From positions 620,001 through 684,000 of the forward strand of contig NZ_CP039889.1 of assembly GCF_005221325.1 (NCBI RefSeq): a stretch of DNA of 64,000 nucleotides. The letters are read 5' to 3'. The translations under genes and the position numbers were made by a program. Origin of the DNA: Agrobacterium tumefaciens (GTDB lineage Bacteria > Pseudomonadota > Alphaproteobacteria > Rhizobiales > Rhizobiaceae). Of the stretch, positions 45,692 through 54,626 are shown in pieces; position 1 is the first letter of the stretch; every line of letters begins with the position of its first letter. A model generated the notes under the pieces. That model was given only the letters and a program-made list of their open reading frames with translations, searched no databases and was not told the origin of the DNA.

Positions 45692-46840
45692 ATGATCATC
45701 ACCGACGTCGAGGTCCGTGTTTTCCGCACGACGACCCGTCGGCACTCGGACAGTGCGGGCCATGCACATCCGGGGCCGGCGCATCAGGTGGAACAGGCCA
45801 TGCTGACCATCCGCACGGAGGATGGACAGGAAGGGCATTCCTTCACCGCGCCGGAGATCGTTCGCCCGCACGTCATCGAGAAATTCGTCAAGAAAGTCCT
45901 GATCGGCGAGGACCATCGCGACCGTGAACGGTTGTGGCAGGATCTTGCTCACTGGCAGCGCGGCTCGGCCGCGCAGCTGACCGACCGCACGCTGGCCGTG
46001 GTGGACTGCGCGCTGTGGGACCTTGCCGGCCGCTCCCTCAATCAACCTGTATACAAGTTGATCGGCAGCTATCGCGACAAGGTGCTGGCCTATGGCTCCA
46101 TCATGTGCGGCGACGAGCTGGAAAGCGGGCTTGCGACGCCCGAAGATTACGGCCGCTTTGCCGAAACGCTGGTGAAGCGCGGTTACAAGGGTATCAAGCT
46201 GCACACCTGGATGCCGCCCGTCAGCTGGGCGCCGGATGTGAAGATGGACCTCAAGGCCTGTGCCGCCGTGCGCGAGGCTGTTGGTCCCGATATTCGCCTG
46301 ATGATCGACGCCTTCCACTGGTATTCGCGCACCGATGCGCTGGCGCTGGGCCGTGGCCTCGAAAAACTTGGTTTCGACTGGATCGAGGAGCCGATGGACG
46401 AGCAGTCGCTCTCCTCCTACAAATGGCTCTCAGATAATCTCGATATTCCCGTCGTCGGCCCGGAAAGTGCAGCCGGCAAGCATTGGCACCGCGCCGAATG
46501 GATCAAGTCCGGCGCCTGCGATATTCTGCGCACCGGCGTCAATGATGTCGGCGGCATTACCCCGGCGCTGAAGACCATGCATCTGGCCGAAGCCTTCGGC
46601 ATGGAGTGCGAAGTCCACGGCAATACGGCCATGAACCTGCACGTTGTCGCCGCCACCAAAAATTGCCGCTGGTATGAGCGCGGGCTCTTACACCCCTTCC
46701 TCGAATATGATGACGGCCACGACTATCTGAAATCGCTGTCGGATCCGATGGACCGCGACGGCTTCGTGCACGTCCCTGACCGGCCGGGCCTTGGCGAGGA
46801 CATCGATTTTACCTTCATCGACAACAACCGGGTGAGGTAA
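45692..46840 (+). CDS. Enolase superfamily protein (mandelate racemase/muconate lactonizing enzyme type)
   Basis: Cytoplasmic Mg-dependent enzyme of the enolase superfamily, 382 residues from the ATG at 45692 (GAGGAATT upstream). The metal ligands are expected at Asp206, Glu232 and Glu258 (LMIDAFHW, DWIEEPMD, VGPESA). The acid/base side has Lys169 and His171 in IKLHTW and a distal His309 in EVHGN. This fits a sugar-acid or hydroxy-acid dehydratase or a racemase; the KxH motif instead of KxK argues against a simple mandelate racemase. The substrate is unknown. It is followed after six bases by an SGNH esterase gene and then by a binding protein, so its substrate is probably an imported acid or ester. 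Confidence 0.87.
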   Translation: MIITDVEVRVFRTTTRRHSDSAGHAHPGPAHQVEQAMLTIRTEDGQEGHSFTAPEIVRPHVIEKFVKKVLIGEDHRDRERLWQDLAHWQRGSAAQLTDRTLAVVDCALWDLAGRSLNQPVYKLIGSYRDKVLAYGSIMCGDELESGLATPEDYGRFAETLVKRGYKGIKLHTWMPPVSWAPDVKMDLKACAAVREAVGPDIRLMIDAFHWYSRTDALALGRGLEKLGFDWIEEPMDEQSLSSYKWLSDNLDIPVVGPESAAGKHWHRAEWIKSGACDILRTGVNDVGGITPALKTMHLAEAFGMECEVHGNTAMNLHVVAATKNCRWYERGLLHPFLEYDDGHDYLKSLSDPMDRDGFVHVPDRPGLGEDIDFTFIDNNRVR

Positions 46841-46846
46841 CGGGTA

Positions 46847-47476
46847 ATGAAAACGGTGCTCGCCTTCGGAGACAGCCTCACCTGGGGTGCCGACCCGGCC
46901 ACGGGTCTGAGGCACTCGGTCGAGCATCGCTGGCCCGATGTGCTGGAGGCCGAGCTTGCCGGAAGGGCGAAGGTTCACCCCGAAGGACTTGGCGGGCGCA
47001 CCACCTGTTATGACGACCATGCCGGTCCTGCCTGCCGCAACGGCGCGCGGGCGCTTGAAGTTGCACTGTCGTGCCACATGCCGCTCGATCTCGTCATCAT
47101 CATGCTCGGCACCAATGATATCAAGCCGGTGCATGGCGGGCGGGCGGAAGCCGCCGTTTCCGGCATGCGCAGGCTGGCGCAGATTGTCGAAACCTTCATC
47201 TATAAGCCGCGCGAGGCCGTACCGAACCTGCTGATCGTCGCGCCGCCACCCTGCGCCGCAGGACCCGGCGGCGAACCGGCCGGTGGACGGGATATCGAAC
47301 AGTCACTGCGGCTTGCGCCGCTTTACCGCAAACTCGCTGCCGAACTGGGGCATCATTTCTTCGATGCCGGATCGATCGCCAGCGCCTCGCCGGTGGATGG
47401 CGTGCATCTGGATGCGCCGGCAACGGCGGCAATCGGCCGGGCGCTCGCAGCACCCGTAAGAGACATTCTTGGCTGA
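46847..47476 (+). CDS. SGNH/GDSL-family arylesterase
   Basis: SGNH hydrolase, 209 residues, of the group that includes arylesterases and the acyltransferase MsAcT. Block I is AFGDSLTWG with Ser10 as nucleophile, block II has the oxyanion Gly around GLGGRTT, block III is LGTND with Asn90, and block V is DGVHLD with Asp184 and His187. No signal peptide is seen, so it works in the cytoplasm or as an oligomer there. It sits in one operon with the enolase-superfamily enzyme and a binding protein, and may open an ester or lactone before dehydration. That order of reactions is inference. Confidence 0.88.
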   Translation: MKTVLAFGDSLTWGADPATGLRHSVEHRWPDVLEAELAGRAKVHPEGLGGRTTCYDDHAGPACRNGARALEVALSCHMPLDLVIIMLGTNDIKPVHGGRAEAAVSGMRRLAQIVETFIYKPREAVPNLLIVAPPPCAAGPGGEPAGGRDIEQSLRLAPLYRKLAAELGHHFFDAGSIASASPVDGVHLDAPATAAIGRALAAPVRDILG

Positions 47477-47555
47477 TCACGCAACGCCTGTGGAGGAACC
47501 AGGCGCGTGGATCAAAACGTGGAAAGGCCGCTTGAACCGGCCATAGGGAGGAAAG

Positions 47556-49154
47556 ATGAAACATTTTCTTGCAACCGCAGCGCTTGGCGCCCTGCTGATC
47601 GGCGCCATGCCGCTCAGTGTTTTCGCCGAAACGCCGAAAGACCAGCTTATCGTCGCCACGACCATGAGCAACATCCTGACCCTCGACCCCGCCGCCATCA
47701 CCGGCCGCGAGACCGTGCAGGTTCTAAACAACGTCTATGACACGCTGGTCGTGCTTTCCCCTGAAGATCGCAGTCTTCAGCCACGCCTTGCCGAACGCTG
47801 GGAAATTGCCGAAGACCGTAAATCGATCCGTTTCCATCTGCGCGCCGATGCGAAATTCGCCTCCGGCAATGCGGTGACGGCAAAGGACGTGGCGTGGAGC
47901 CTGAAGCGGCTGCTCGCCCGCAACCTGGCGCAATCGTCCTTCCTGAAAACCCGTGGTTTCAAGCTGGAAGAGGCCGACAAGCTGTTCGTGGCCGAAAACG
48001 ACCAGACCTTTGTGCTCAATATCCCCAAACCAGACGACCCGAACCTGCTGCTGATGATCCTTGGGCAGAACGGTCCCGGCTCGATCATCGACAGCAAGAC
48101 GGCGCTTGAGAATGAGAAGGACGGCGATCTGGGCGGCGCATGGCTGACGCTGAATTCCGCCGGCTCCGGCCCCTTCAAGCTGACGCAGTGGAAGTCCAAC
48201 GAATATATCATTCTTACCCGCAATGATGATTATTGGGGTGAAAAGGCCAAGATGAAACGCATCCTGATGCGCCATCTGCCGGAATCGCAATCGCAGCGGC
48301 TGATGCTGGAAAAAGGCGATATCGATGTTGCCTATTCCCTGCAGGCACCGGACCTGAAATCGCTTGAGGCCGACAAGGCCGTCACCATCGAATCCACGCC
48401 CGGCTCCGGTTTTTATTACCTCAGCGTTTCGATGAAGGATGAGAAGTTCGCGAAGAAGAAGGTGCGCGAGGCCTTGCGTTACCTGATCGATTACGACGGT
48501 CTCGACAAGGCGGTCATGCCCTATTACGGCAAGCTGCATCAGCGTTCTCTCAGCACCGGCGTGATGGGTGCGCTGCCGGATCAGGGCTACAAGCTCGACA
48601 TCGAAAAAGCCAAGGCGCTTCTGGCTGAGGCCGGTTATCCCAACGGCTTCAAGACCACGCTGCGCGTGCTTTCGGAAGACCCCTTCATGAAGGCGGCAAC
48701 GGCGATCCAGAACACGCTTGCCCAGGCCGGCATTCAGGCCGAACTGATCAGCGGTTCTGGCGACCAGATCTATGGCGCGATGCGCGAGCGGAATTTCGAA
48801 CTGCTGCTCGGCCGCGGCGGCGGTGGCCAGCAGCCGCATCCCGACAACAACCTGCGCTCCATCGCCTATAATCCCAACAATGCCGACGACGCCAAGCTCA
48901 CCAATTACCAGAGCTGGCGCACCAGCTTCTTCGATGAAAAGCTGAACAAGATGATCGAGGAAGCGCTTGTAGAGCGTGACGTGGCCAAACAAACGAAGCT
49001 TTATGAAGACCTGCAGGGCTACATGGACGAGATCGTCATGTCCATTCAGCCCTTCTCGGAGGTCATCGACACCGCCGCCTTCCGCAGCGATATCAAGGGC
49101 ATGATCGTCAGCCCCTGGCTCTCGCGGTTTGAAGAGGTGAGCAAGGAACGGTAA
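47556..49154 (+). CDS. ABC transporter substrate-binding protein, family 5
   Basis: Periplasmic family-5 binding protein, 532 residues, with a Sec signal peptide (KHFLATAALGALLIGAMPL, VFA before ETPKDQ). GGGAGGAAAG precedes the ATG. Family marks are LAERWEIAEDRKSIRFHLR, AGSGPFKLTQWKSNEYIILTR and NDDYWGEK. Its permeases and ATPases are on the opposite strand, converging from 52834 to 49326. A strong terminator follows at 49179. It differs from the three island binding proteins and belongs with the enolase-superfamily operon. Confidence 0.9.
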   Translation: MKHFLATAALGALLIGAMPLSVFAETPKDQLIVATTMSNILTLDPAAITGRETVQVLNNVYDTLVVLSPEDRSLQPRLAERWEIAEDRKSIRFHLRADAKFASGNAVTAKDVAWSLKRLLARNLAQSSFLKTRGFKLEEADKLFVAENDQTFVLNIPKPDDPNLLLMILGQNGPGSIIDSKTALENEKDGDLGGAWLTLNSAGSGPFKLTQWKSNEYIILTRNDDYWGEKAKMKRILMRHLPESQSQRLMLEKGDIDVAYSLQAPDLKSLEADKAVTIESTPGSGFYYLSVSMKDEKFAKKKVREALRYLIDYDGLDKAVMPYYGKLHQRSLSTGVMGALPDQGYKLDIEKAKALLAEAGYPNGFKTTLRVLSEDPFMKAATAIQNTLAQAGIQAELISGSGDQIYGAMRERNFELLLGRGGGGQQPHPDNNLRSIAYNPNNADDAKLTNYQSWRTSFFDEKLNKMIEEALVERDVAKQTKLYEDLQGYMDEIVMSIQPFSEVIDTAAFRSDIKGMIVSPWLSRFEEVSKER

Positions 49155-49178
49155 TCTGCCGCCATATCTGCGAATAAG

Positions 49179-49208
49179 AAAAGGCGCGGCTAACCCCCGC
49201 GCCTTTTT
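49179..49208 (+). terminator. Intrinsic terminator after the binding-protein gene
   Basis: AAAAGGCGCGG (49179-49189) and CCGCGCCTTTT (from 49197) form an 11-nt stem with a 7-nt loop, ending in TTTTT. It lies 25 nt after the stop at 49154. This is one of the clearest rho-independent terminators in the window. Confidence 0.85.
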
Positions 49209-49235
49209 CCGTTTTCCGCTCGTGCACTCGCCATC

Positions 49236-49264
49236 AAAAAAATGCCCGGCAGGGAGGCCGGGCA
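49236..49264 (-). terminator. Intrinsic terminator of the minus-strand transporter operon
   Basis: Read on the minus strand, TGCCCGGC and GCCGGGCA arms (49243-49264) with a 6-nt loop are followed by a run of seven T. It lies about 60 nt beyond the stop at 49326 and ends the dppBCDF-type transcript. With the plus-strand terminator at 49179 it separates the convergent operons. Confidence 0.8.
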
Positions 49265-49325
49265 AGGAAGGAGGACTTTATTATCCGTGACGCCCCGGAG
49301 GAGGACAGTCACGTTTTGGAAGCCG

Positions 49326-50084
49326 TCAGGCGCCTTCATATTCCAGTGAGGCACCGATCAATTCGCGGGCATAGGGATGCGCCGCGCCATTGCCGGCGAT
49401 GGCGTCGCGCGGCAGGATTTCGGTGATTTCGCCACGCAGCATCACCGCGAAACGGTCGCACATGTGGTCAACGACGGCGAGATCGTGGGTCACCATGATA
49501 TAGGTGAAGCCTCGTTCTTCACGCAGGCGCTGCAACAGGTTGAGGATTTCCGCCTGCACCGAGACATCGAGCGCCGATGTCGGCTCATCGAGCAGAAGCA
49601 GCGAGGGTTCAAGGATCAGCGCGCGCGCAATCGCCACGCGCTGCCGCTGGCCGCCGGAAAGCTGGTGCGGAAAGCGATCCAGGAACGACACGGGCAGGCC
49701 GACATCGGTGATGACCTTGCGCATGCGCTCTTCACGGTCGCCGAGCTTATGGATCGCAAGCGATTCCGAAAGCACGGTGCGTACCGACTGGCGCGGATGC
49801 AGCGAACCATAGGGATCCTGAAACACCATCTGCAGCATGCGGCAGCGCTCGATCAACGGCATGTCACGCACCGACCTGCCGTCAATGAGGATGTCGCCGG
49901 TCCAGAAATCGTTGAGCATGGATACGCAGCGCAGCACGGTGGACTTGCCCGAGCCGCTTTCGCCGACAAGGCCGAAACATTCGCCCGGCTCGACGCGGAA
50001 CGATACCGAGGGGAGCACTTTCAGCGCCGTATGGCCACTGCCGAAGGTGATGGAGAGATCGCGGGTTTCAACGGAAACGGCCAT
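49326..50084 (-). CDS. ABC transporter ATP-binding protein, DppF-like
   Basis: Cytoplasmic ATPase, 252 residues from the ATG at 50084, where GAGGAGAAAG lies upstream; the start codon overlaps the stop of the preceding ATPase (TAATG). Walker A is GESGSGKST, the signature [15 protein letters not shown] and Walker [13 protein letters not shown]. It lacks the long C-terminal Cys-containing extension of many DppF proteins and is shorter than usual (252 against about 320). Last gene of the minus-strand transporter operon. Confidence 0.9.
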   Translation of the reverse strand: MAVSVETRDLSITFGSGHTALKVLPSVSFRVEPGECFGLVGESGSGKSTVLRCVSMLNDFWTGDILIDGRSVRDMPLIERCRMLQMVFQDPYGSLHPRQSVRTVLSESLAIHKLGDREERMRKVITDVGLPVSFLDRFPHQLSGGQRQRVAIARALILEPSLLLLDEPTSALDVSVQAEILNLLQRLREERGFTYIMVTHDLAVVDHMCDRFAVMLRGEITEILPRDAIAGNGAAHPYARELIGASLEYEGA

Positions 50085-50920
50085 TATACTTTCTCCTCCA
50101 GCCATTCGGGGCGGCGATCGAGCACCGCAAGCGGTGAGCGCGAGCCGCCGATGCGCGGCTGCGCCGCCAGAAGGCCACGCGTATAGGGATGCTGCGCCTG
50201 ATCGAGATCGCGCGCGGCCAGCGTTTCCACCACCCGTCCGGCATACATGATGAGAACCCGGTCGCAGAAATTGCGCACGAGATTGAGGTCGTGACTGATC
50301 ATGATGAGGCCAATGCCCCGATCGCGCACCAGACCGTCGAGAATGTTCAAGACCTGCAACCGCACAGTCACATCCAGCGCCGAGGTCGGTTCGTCGGCAA
50401 TGACGAGATCGGGATCGGCAAGCAACATCATGGCGATCATGACGCGCTGGCCCATGCCGCCGGAGATTTCATGCGGATATTGCTCATAGACGCGCTCCGC
50501 ATCGCGGATTTTCACCGCATCGAGCATAGCCAGCGCCTTTTTCCGGGCTTCCGATTTCGACGCCTTGAAGTGACGCAGATAGGTTTCCGTCACCTGATCG
50601 CCGACACGGCGGATGGGATTAAGCGAAAATTTCGGATCCTGAAGGATCATCGACATGCGCCGGCCACGCACCTTCAGCATCTCTTTTTCGCTGAGTGCTA
50701 GAAGATCGAGCCCTTCGAAATCAAGCCTGTCAGCGGTGATCGTCGCCGACGGCAGGAGCCGCAGCAGGGCGCGGCCCACGGTCGATTTGCCAGAGCCGCT
50801 TTCGCCAACGATGCCGAGCCGTTCCCGGCCAAGGGTAAAGGAGATGCCGCGCACCGCCTCCGTGGGTGAGCCGCCGTAGCGGATGCGAAGATTTTCGACG
50901 TCAAGGATTGGTTTTTCCAT
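50084..50920 (-). CDS. ABC transporter ATP-binding protein, DppD-like
   Basis: Cytoplasmic ATPase, 278 residues. Walker A is GESGSGKST, the signature [15 protein letters not shown] has the Met variant of DppD proteins, and Walker B is [12 protein letters not shown]. As in its partner, the C-terminal oligopeptide domain with the Cys cluster is missing, so both ATPases of this transporter are of a short type. It overlaps the DppF-like gene by one base and follows the DppC-like gene after four bases. Confidence 0.9.
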   Translation of the reverse strand: MEKPILDVENLRIRYGGSPTEAVRGISFTLGRERLGIVGESGSGKSTVGRALLRLLPSATITADRLDFEGLDLLALSEKEMLKVRGRRMSMILQDPKFSLNPIRRVGDQVTETYLRHFKASKSEARKKALAMLDAVKIRDAERVYEQYPHEISGGMGQRVMIAMMLLADPDLVIADEPTSALDVTVRLQVLNILDGLVRDRGIGLIMISHDLNLVRNFCDRVLIMYAGRVVETLAARDLDQAQHPYTRGLLAAQPRIGGSRSPLAVLDRRPEWLEEKV

Positions 50921-50924
50921 GGCC

Positions 50925-51812
50925 TTATCTCCGGTTCATCTGCTTCGGATCAAGCGCATCCCGCAGGCCGTCACCCAGCAGGTTGAAGGCGAGGCTGACG
51001 GAGAGGATCGCCACGCCGGGAAAGGTCACCAGCCACCAGCTATCGAGCATGTAACGCCGTCCCGTGGCGATCATCGCACCCCATTCCGGCAGCGGCGGCT
51101 GCGCGCCGAGGCCGAGAAAGCCGAGGCCGGCGGCGGTGAGGATGACGGTCGCCATGTTCAGCGTCAGGCGAATGAGAACAGACGGCAGGCACATGGGCAT
51201 GATCGATTTGACGATGATGCGCAGCGGTGACGCCCCCTGAAGCCGCGCGGCGGCGATGTAATCCGCCTTGCGGAAAGTCATGGCTTCAGCCCGGGCAAGA
51301 CGCGCGATCGGTGGCCAGGAGGTGAGCGCAATGGCGATGATCGCGTTGTTGAGGCTCGGCCCAAGCGCTGCGACGAAGGCGAGCGACAGGATGAGGCTGG
51401 GGAAGGACAGGAAGATATCCGTGATGCGCATCATCACCGTATCGAATTTGCCGCCGAGATAACCGGATGCCGTGCCGACGAGAAGACCGACGGGGCCAAC
51501 GATGATCGATACCAGCGAGATGATGGTGAGCGTGATGCGTGCACCCCAGAGAAGGCGGCTGTAAATATCTCGTCCCAGCTCGTCCGTGCCGAAGACGTGG
51601 CCATTGCCCGGCGCCTTCAGCGTATTGGCGAGATCCTGCGCGTAAGGGTCATGCGTCGCAAGCCAGGGCGCGAAAATCGCGGCGATGACGAGGAGCAGCA
51701 GGACAGCCAGGCCGAAGGCCGATGTCGGGCTTTTCAGCAGGAAAATGATGATGTTCTTCAGCGCGTTCAAGGGCACGGGAAGACGAGAAGAGGTTTCTGC
51801 ACGAGCCGTCAT
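50925..51812 (-). CDS. ABC transporter permease, DppC-like
   Basis: Inner-membrane permease, 295 residues from the ATG at 51812, which overlaps the preceding stop (TGATG). The frame continues far upstream, but that part lies inside the other permease gene and reads as non-coding. The sequence has helix 1 (TSAFGLAVLLLLVIAAIFAPWL), then HVFGTDELGRDIYSRLLWGARIT, the EAA loop AARLQGASPLRIIVKSIMP and GLGAQPPLPEWGAMI near the end. Confidence 0.9.
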   Translation of the reverse strand: MTARAETSSRLPVPLNALKNIIIFLLKSPTSAFGLAVLLLLVIAAIFAPWLATHDPYAQDLANTLKAPGNGHVFGTDELGRDIYSRLLWGARITLTIISLVSIIVGPVGLLVGTASGYLGGKFDTVMMRITDIFLSFPSLILSLAFVAALGPSLNNAIIAIALTSWPPIARLARAEAMTFRKADYIAAARLQGASPLRIIVKSIMPMCLPSVLIRLTLNMATVILTAAGLGFLGLGAQPPLPEWGAMIATGRRYMLDSWWLVTFPGVAILSVSLAFNLLGDGLRDALDPKQMNRR

Positions 51813-52834
51813 CAGCGGGTCCTCGGATCGAAAAAGCGATAGAGAATGTCGGACAGGAGATTGAGCCCGATGAAGATGACGCCGACAATGAGCACGCAGG
51901 TCATCACGGCATTCATGTCGCCGATAATAAGATTGCTGGTGAGATATTGTCCGAAACCCGGCCAGGCGAAGACGGTCTCGATGAGCACCGCGCCTTCCAG
52001 CAGCGAGCCATAGGCAAGGGCGATGATGGTGACGAGCTGCACGCGGATATTGCCAAAAGCGTGTAGCCACACCGTCTGCCGTTGCGACAGGCCTTTGACG
52101 CGGGCTGTCGTCACATATTCCTGGCCCAGCTGATCCAGCATGAAGCTGCGCGTCATGCGGGTGATATAGGCCGAGGAGGAGTAACCGAGCAGGGCGGCGG
52201 GAAGGATGAGGTGGTTGATGGCCGACCAGAACACTTCCATATCGCCGGCAAGCAGGCTGTCGATCAGCAGGAAGCCCGTCCGCTCCTCCACCAGACCGAT
52301 ATAGAACTGGTCCATGCGGCCGCCGCCACCGACAAGGCCGAGATGGGCGTAAAACACGATCAGCGCGATCATGCCGGTCCAGAAGATCGGCATCGAATGG
52401 CCGAACAGGCTGAGCACCCGCACAAGATGGTCCTGCCAGCGGTCTTTGTTGACGGCGGCGTAAACGCCCATGGGAATGCCAAGGCCGGCGCCGATCAGGA
52501 TCGCGAAGGTCGCAAGCTCCATCGTTGCCGGCATGACGCGTATGATGTCCTCGATCACAGGGCGGCCGGTGCGAATCGAGGTTCCGAAATCGCCGGTGAA
52601 GACATCACCGAGATAATAGATGAACTGCTGCCACAGTGGTCGGTCGAAGCCGAGCGCATGATAGACCTGCTCATAGGTTTCGCGCGTCGCATCCTCGCCG
52701 ACGATCGCCCGCACCGGATCGGCGGGCATCAGGCGGCCAATAAAAAAGGTCAGCAGCAGCAATCCAAGCAGCGTAACCGCAATGCTTCCGATCTGGCCGG
52801 AGAGGCCATACAGCGAAAGGCGTCTTCTTGACAT
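51812..52834 (-). CDS. ABC transporter permease, DppB-like
   Basis: Inner-membrane permease, 340 residues from the ATG at 52834, preceded by GGGAGGAATC. Helix 1 is IAVTLLGLLLLTFFIGRLMPADP, followed by the usual periplasmic loop and a long extra segment between helices (AHLGLVGGGGRMDQFYIGLVEERTG read as two parts). The EAA loop is TTARVKGLSQRQTVWLHAFGN and the C-terminus RFFDPRTR. It is the first gene of the minus-strand operon and has a palindromic operator 53-75 nt upstream. Confidence 0.9.
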   Translation of the reverse strand: MSRRRLSLYGLSGQIGSIAVTLLGLLLLTFFIGRLMPADPVRAIVGEDATRETYEQVYHALGFDRPLWQQFIYYLGDVFTGDFGTSIRTGRPVIEDIIRVMPATMELATFAILIGAGLGIPMGVYAAVNKDRWQDHLVRVLSLFGHSMPIFWTGMIALIVFYAHLGLVGGGGRMDQFYIGLVEERTGFLLIDSLLAGDMEVFWSAINHLILPAALLGYSSSAYITRMTRSFMLDQLGQEYVTTARVKGLSQRQTVWLHAFGNIRVQLVTIIALAYGSLLEGAVLIETVFAWPGFGQYLTSNLIIGDMNAVMTCVLIVGVIFIGLNLLSDILYRFFDPRTR

Positions 52835-52886
52835 GATTCCTCCCTTGCCAGAGATCGACTGCGCAAGCGATGAAGGCACAATCCTG

Positions 52887-52909
52887 TCTGACAACTATTC
52901 ATAAGTTGT
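52887..52909. promoter_or_regulatory. Palindromic operator upstream of dppB-like operon
   Basis: TGACAACT (52887-52894) and AGTTGTCA (52902-52909) are perfect arms around a 7-nt AT-rich centre. The position is 53-75 nt upstream of the permease start at 52834. Palindromes with TTGTCA-like halves are typical for FadR-type GntR regulators, one of which is encoded at 53803-54531. The rest of the 305-nt gap (52835-53139) shows no gene. Confidence 0.6.
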
Positions 52910-53139
52910 CACAGGTGTCGAAGGCTGTCAAGCACGGGCGGTCAAAATCGATATCTCCAAGGGCGGCAAAATGCATGCACCGTGTTGTTTCGGGCCGCGG
53001 TTGCGGCACCGTTGCTTCACAGAAAAATCGCCCACATTGCCGCAAATGCAAAAGCCTGTATTCTCCCGTTCACAACAGGCGGACATGGAAGCTTGCGGCA
53101 ATATTGCCGACGATGTCTGCGACCTCGGGGGAGGAAAAC

Positions 53140-53775
53140 ATGATCGACGTGACACTTCTGGCCTTTGCCGTGGTCGCCTTTATCGGCATTGCGACACCCG
53201 GCCCTACCGTCTTGCTGGCACTTGCCAATGGCTCGAAATTCGGCGTGCGGCGCGCCATGATCGGCATGGCTGGTGCTGTCCTTTCGGATTTCGTCCTGAT
53301 CGGCGCGGTTGCGCTGGGATTGGGGGCTCTCCTCGCCGCCTCGGAATTCTGGTTCGGAGTCGTCAAATGGGTGGGTGTTTGTTATCTGGTTTTCCTCGGC
53401 ATCATGCTTTTGCGCTCAAGAGGAACGCTTGATGGCGCTCTTGGGTCGACAGAGGCAAACGGGGCAGCATCGGCGCGCTCGATCTTTCTGAAAAGCTTTC
53501 TCGTCGCCGTGACCAACCCCAAGGGATATCTGTTCTTTTCGGCTTTCCTGCCGCAATTCATCGATCCCGCCGCGCCGCAAATCCAACAATATGCCGTGCT
53601 TGCGCTGGTCTTCGCCGGCATCGATGTCATGGTGATGTGCGGATACGCGCTGCTCGGCGCGCAGGCGGTCAGGATGTTGCGCAAGTCCGGCGCCCTGTGG
53701 CTCGACCGCATCTGCGGCGGCGCGCTGCTGACGCTTGCCGCTTCCCTTGCCCTTTACCGACGGGCCAGCGCATAA
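53140..53775 (+). CDS. LysE/RhtB family exporter
   Basis: Inner-membrane amino-acid or metabolite exporter of the LysE/RhtB family, 211 residues from the ATG at 53140, preceded by GGGGGAGG. The frame extends 90 codons upstream without membrane or coding character. The opening LLAFAVVAFIGIATPGPTVLLALANGSKFGVRRA is the family signature (the TPGP motif), followed by five further hydrophobic segments and VTNPKGYLFFSAFLPQF. The substrate is unknown. It lies between the transporter operon and the GntR gene and is convergent with the latter. Confidence 0.9.
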   Translation: MIDVTLLAFAVVAFIGIATPGPTVLLALANGSKFGVRRAMIGMAGAVLSDFVLIGAVALGLGALLAASEFWFGVVKWVGVCYLVFLGIMLLRSRGTLDGALGSTEANGAASARSIFLKSFLVAVTNPKGYLFFSAFLPQFIDPAAPQIQQYAVLALVFAGIDVMVMCGYALLGAQAVRMLRKSGALWLDRICGGALLTLAASLALYRRASA

Positions 53776-53802
53776 GCCTTTGCCGTTTCTGCTATTTTCG
53801 CC

Positions 53803-54531
53803 TCACTCAGCCATGGTGCGGGAACGCAGAAGCACCTTGTAACGCTCAAGGCTGCCGCGCAGATGCGCGGCCATATATTGGCGCGCAGCATCAGCGTCCC
53901 CTTCGATGATGGCATCGACGATCTTGGCATGCTCCTCCTGGAGATGCAGATTGTAGTCCTTGGGACGCGACCCCGGCGCCGCACCCTGCAATTCGCCACG
54001 GGGAATGATGCCGGAGCGGATAAGCTGGAGAAATTCGGGGAAGCGCCGGTTCTGGGTCGCCTGCGCAATGGCCAGATGAAACTCGAAATCCGCGTCGCGC
54101 GTCGGCAAGCCCGCGCCAAGACAGTCCCCCACGCGCCGATGCGCATCGACAATCGCTTCCACCTGCACGGCGGAACGACGCGAGGCAGCAAGGCCGGCGG
54201 ATTCGACCTCAAAGACGGTGCGCAATTCCAAGAGCTCGATGACGGAGGAAATTCGTCCCACCGCCAGATCGTTGAAAGGCACTTCCTTGGCCGGTTTCGC
54301 CTCAATGGCAAAAACGCCTGCCCCCTTGCGGGCTTCAACCAGACCATCGGCACGAAGAATGGCAATGGCCTCACGCACAACCGTGCGGCTGACGGAATAT
54401 TCCCGGGTCAATTCACTTTCGCTCGGAAGCCGGTCACCAGCGCGGAACACGCCTTCCGCCAGATCCCGCCGCAAGGCCGAACTGATTTTCGCCGCAAGCG
54501 ATACTTGCTTGGTGCTGCTCTCAACGTCCAT
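53803..54531 (-). CDS. GntR family regulator, FadR (FCD) subfamily
   Basis: DNA-binding repressor or activator, 242 residues. The N-terminal winged helix has LAEGVFRAGDRLPSESELTREYSVSRTVVREAIAILRADGLVEARKG (read across residues 24-70), the GntR signature. The C-terminal FCD domain has metal-site His residues in the segments HRRVGDCLG, EFHLAIAQATQN and EEHAKIVDAIIEGDADAARQYMAAHL. It probably senses the organic acid handled by the nearby transporter and enolase-superfamily enzyme and binds the dyads at 52887 or 45610. That assignment is inferred. Confidence 0.9.
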   Translation of the reverse strand: MDVESSTKQVSLAAKISSALRRDLAEGVFRAGDRLPSESELTREYSVSRTVVREAIAILRADGLVEARKGAGVFAIEAKPAKEVPFNDLAVGRISSVIELLELRTVFEVESAGLAASRRSAVQVEAIVDAHRRVGDCLGAGLPTRDADFEFHLAIAQATQNRRFPEFLQLIRSGIIPRGELQGAAPGSRPKDYNLHLQEEHAKIVDAIIEGDADAARQYMAAHLRGSLERYKVLLRSRTMAE

Positions 54532-54626
54532 TCCGGCCCACCTGTTTTAAACCTGTCTGGCATGTTAGCAAACACCCGCCACATTGCAAGGGCCGGCGTC
54601 AGCGTCGGAGGAGCCGCAGGTGCAGT

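Noticed and set aside
45692..46840. Naming the enolase-superfamily protein as mandelate racemase or a specific sugar-acid dehydratase
   Set aside because: The acid/base residues (KxH and a distal His) do not settle the substrate, and related enzymes differ widely.
47724..49265. Minus-strand open frame of 513 codons opposite the binding protein
   Set aside because: Antisense to a well-supported family-5 binding protein with signal peptide; it also runs through a terminator and has no domain.
52870..53139. N-terminal extension of the LysE exporter
   Set aside because: The 90 extra codons have no membrane or domain character and cover the operator region; a strong ribosome-binding site sits just before 53140.
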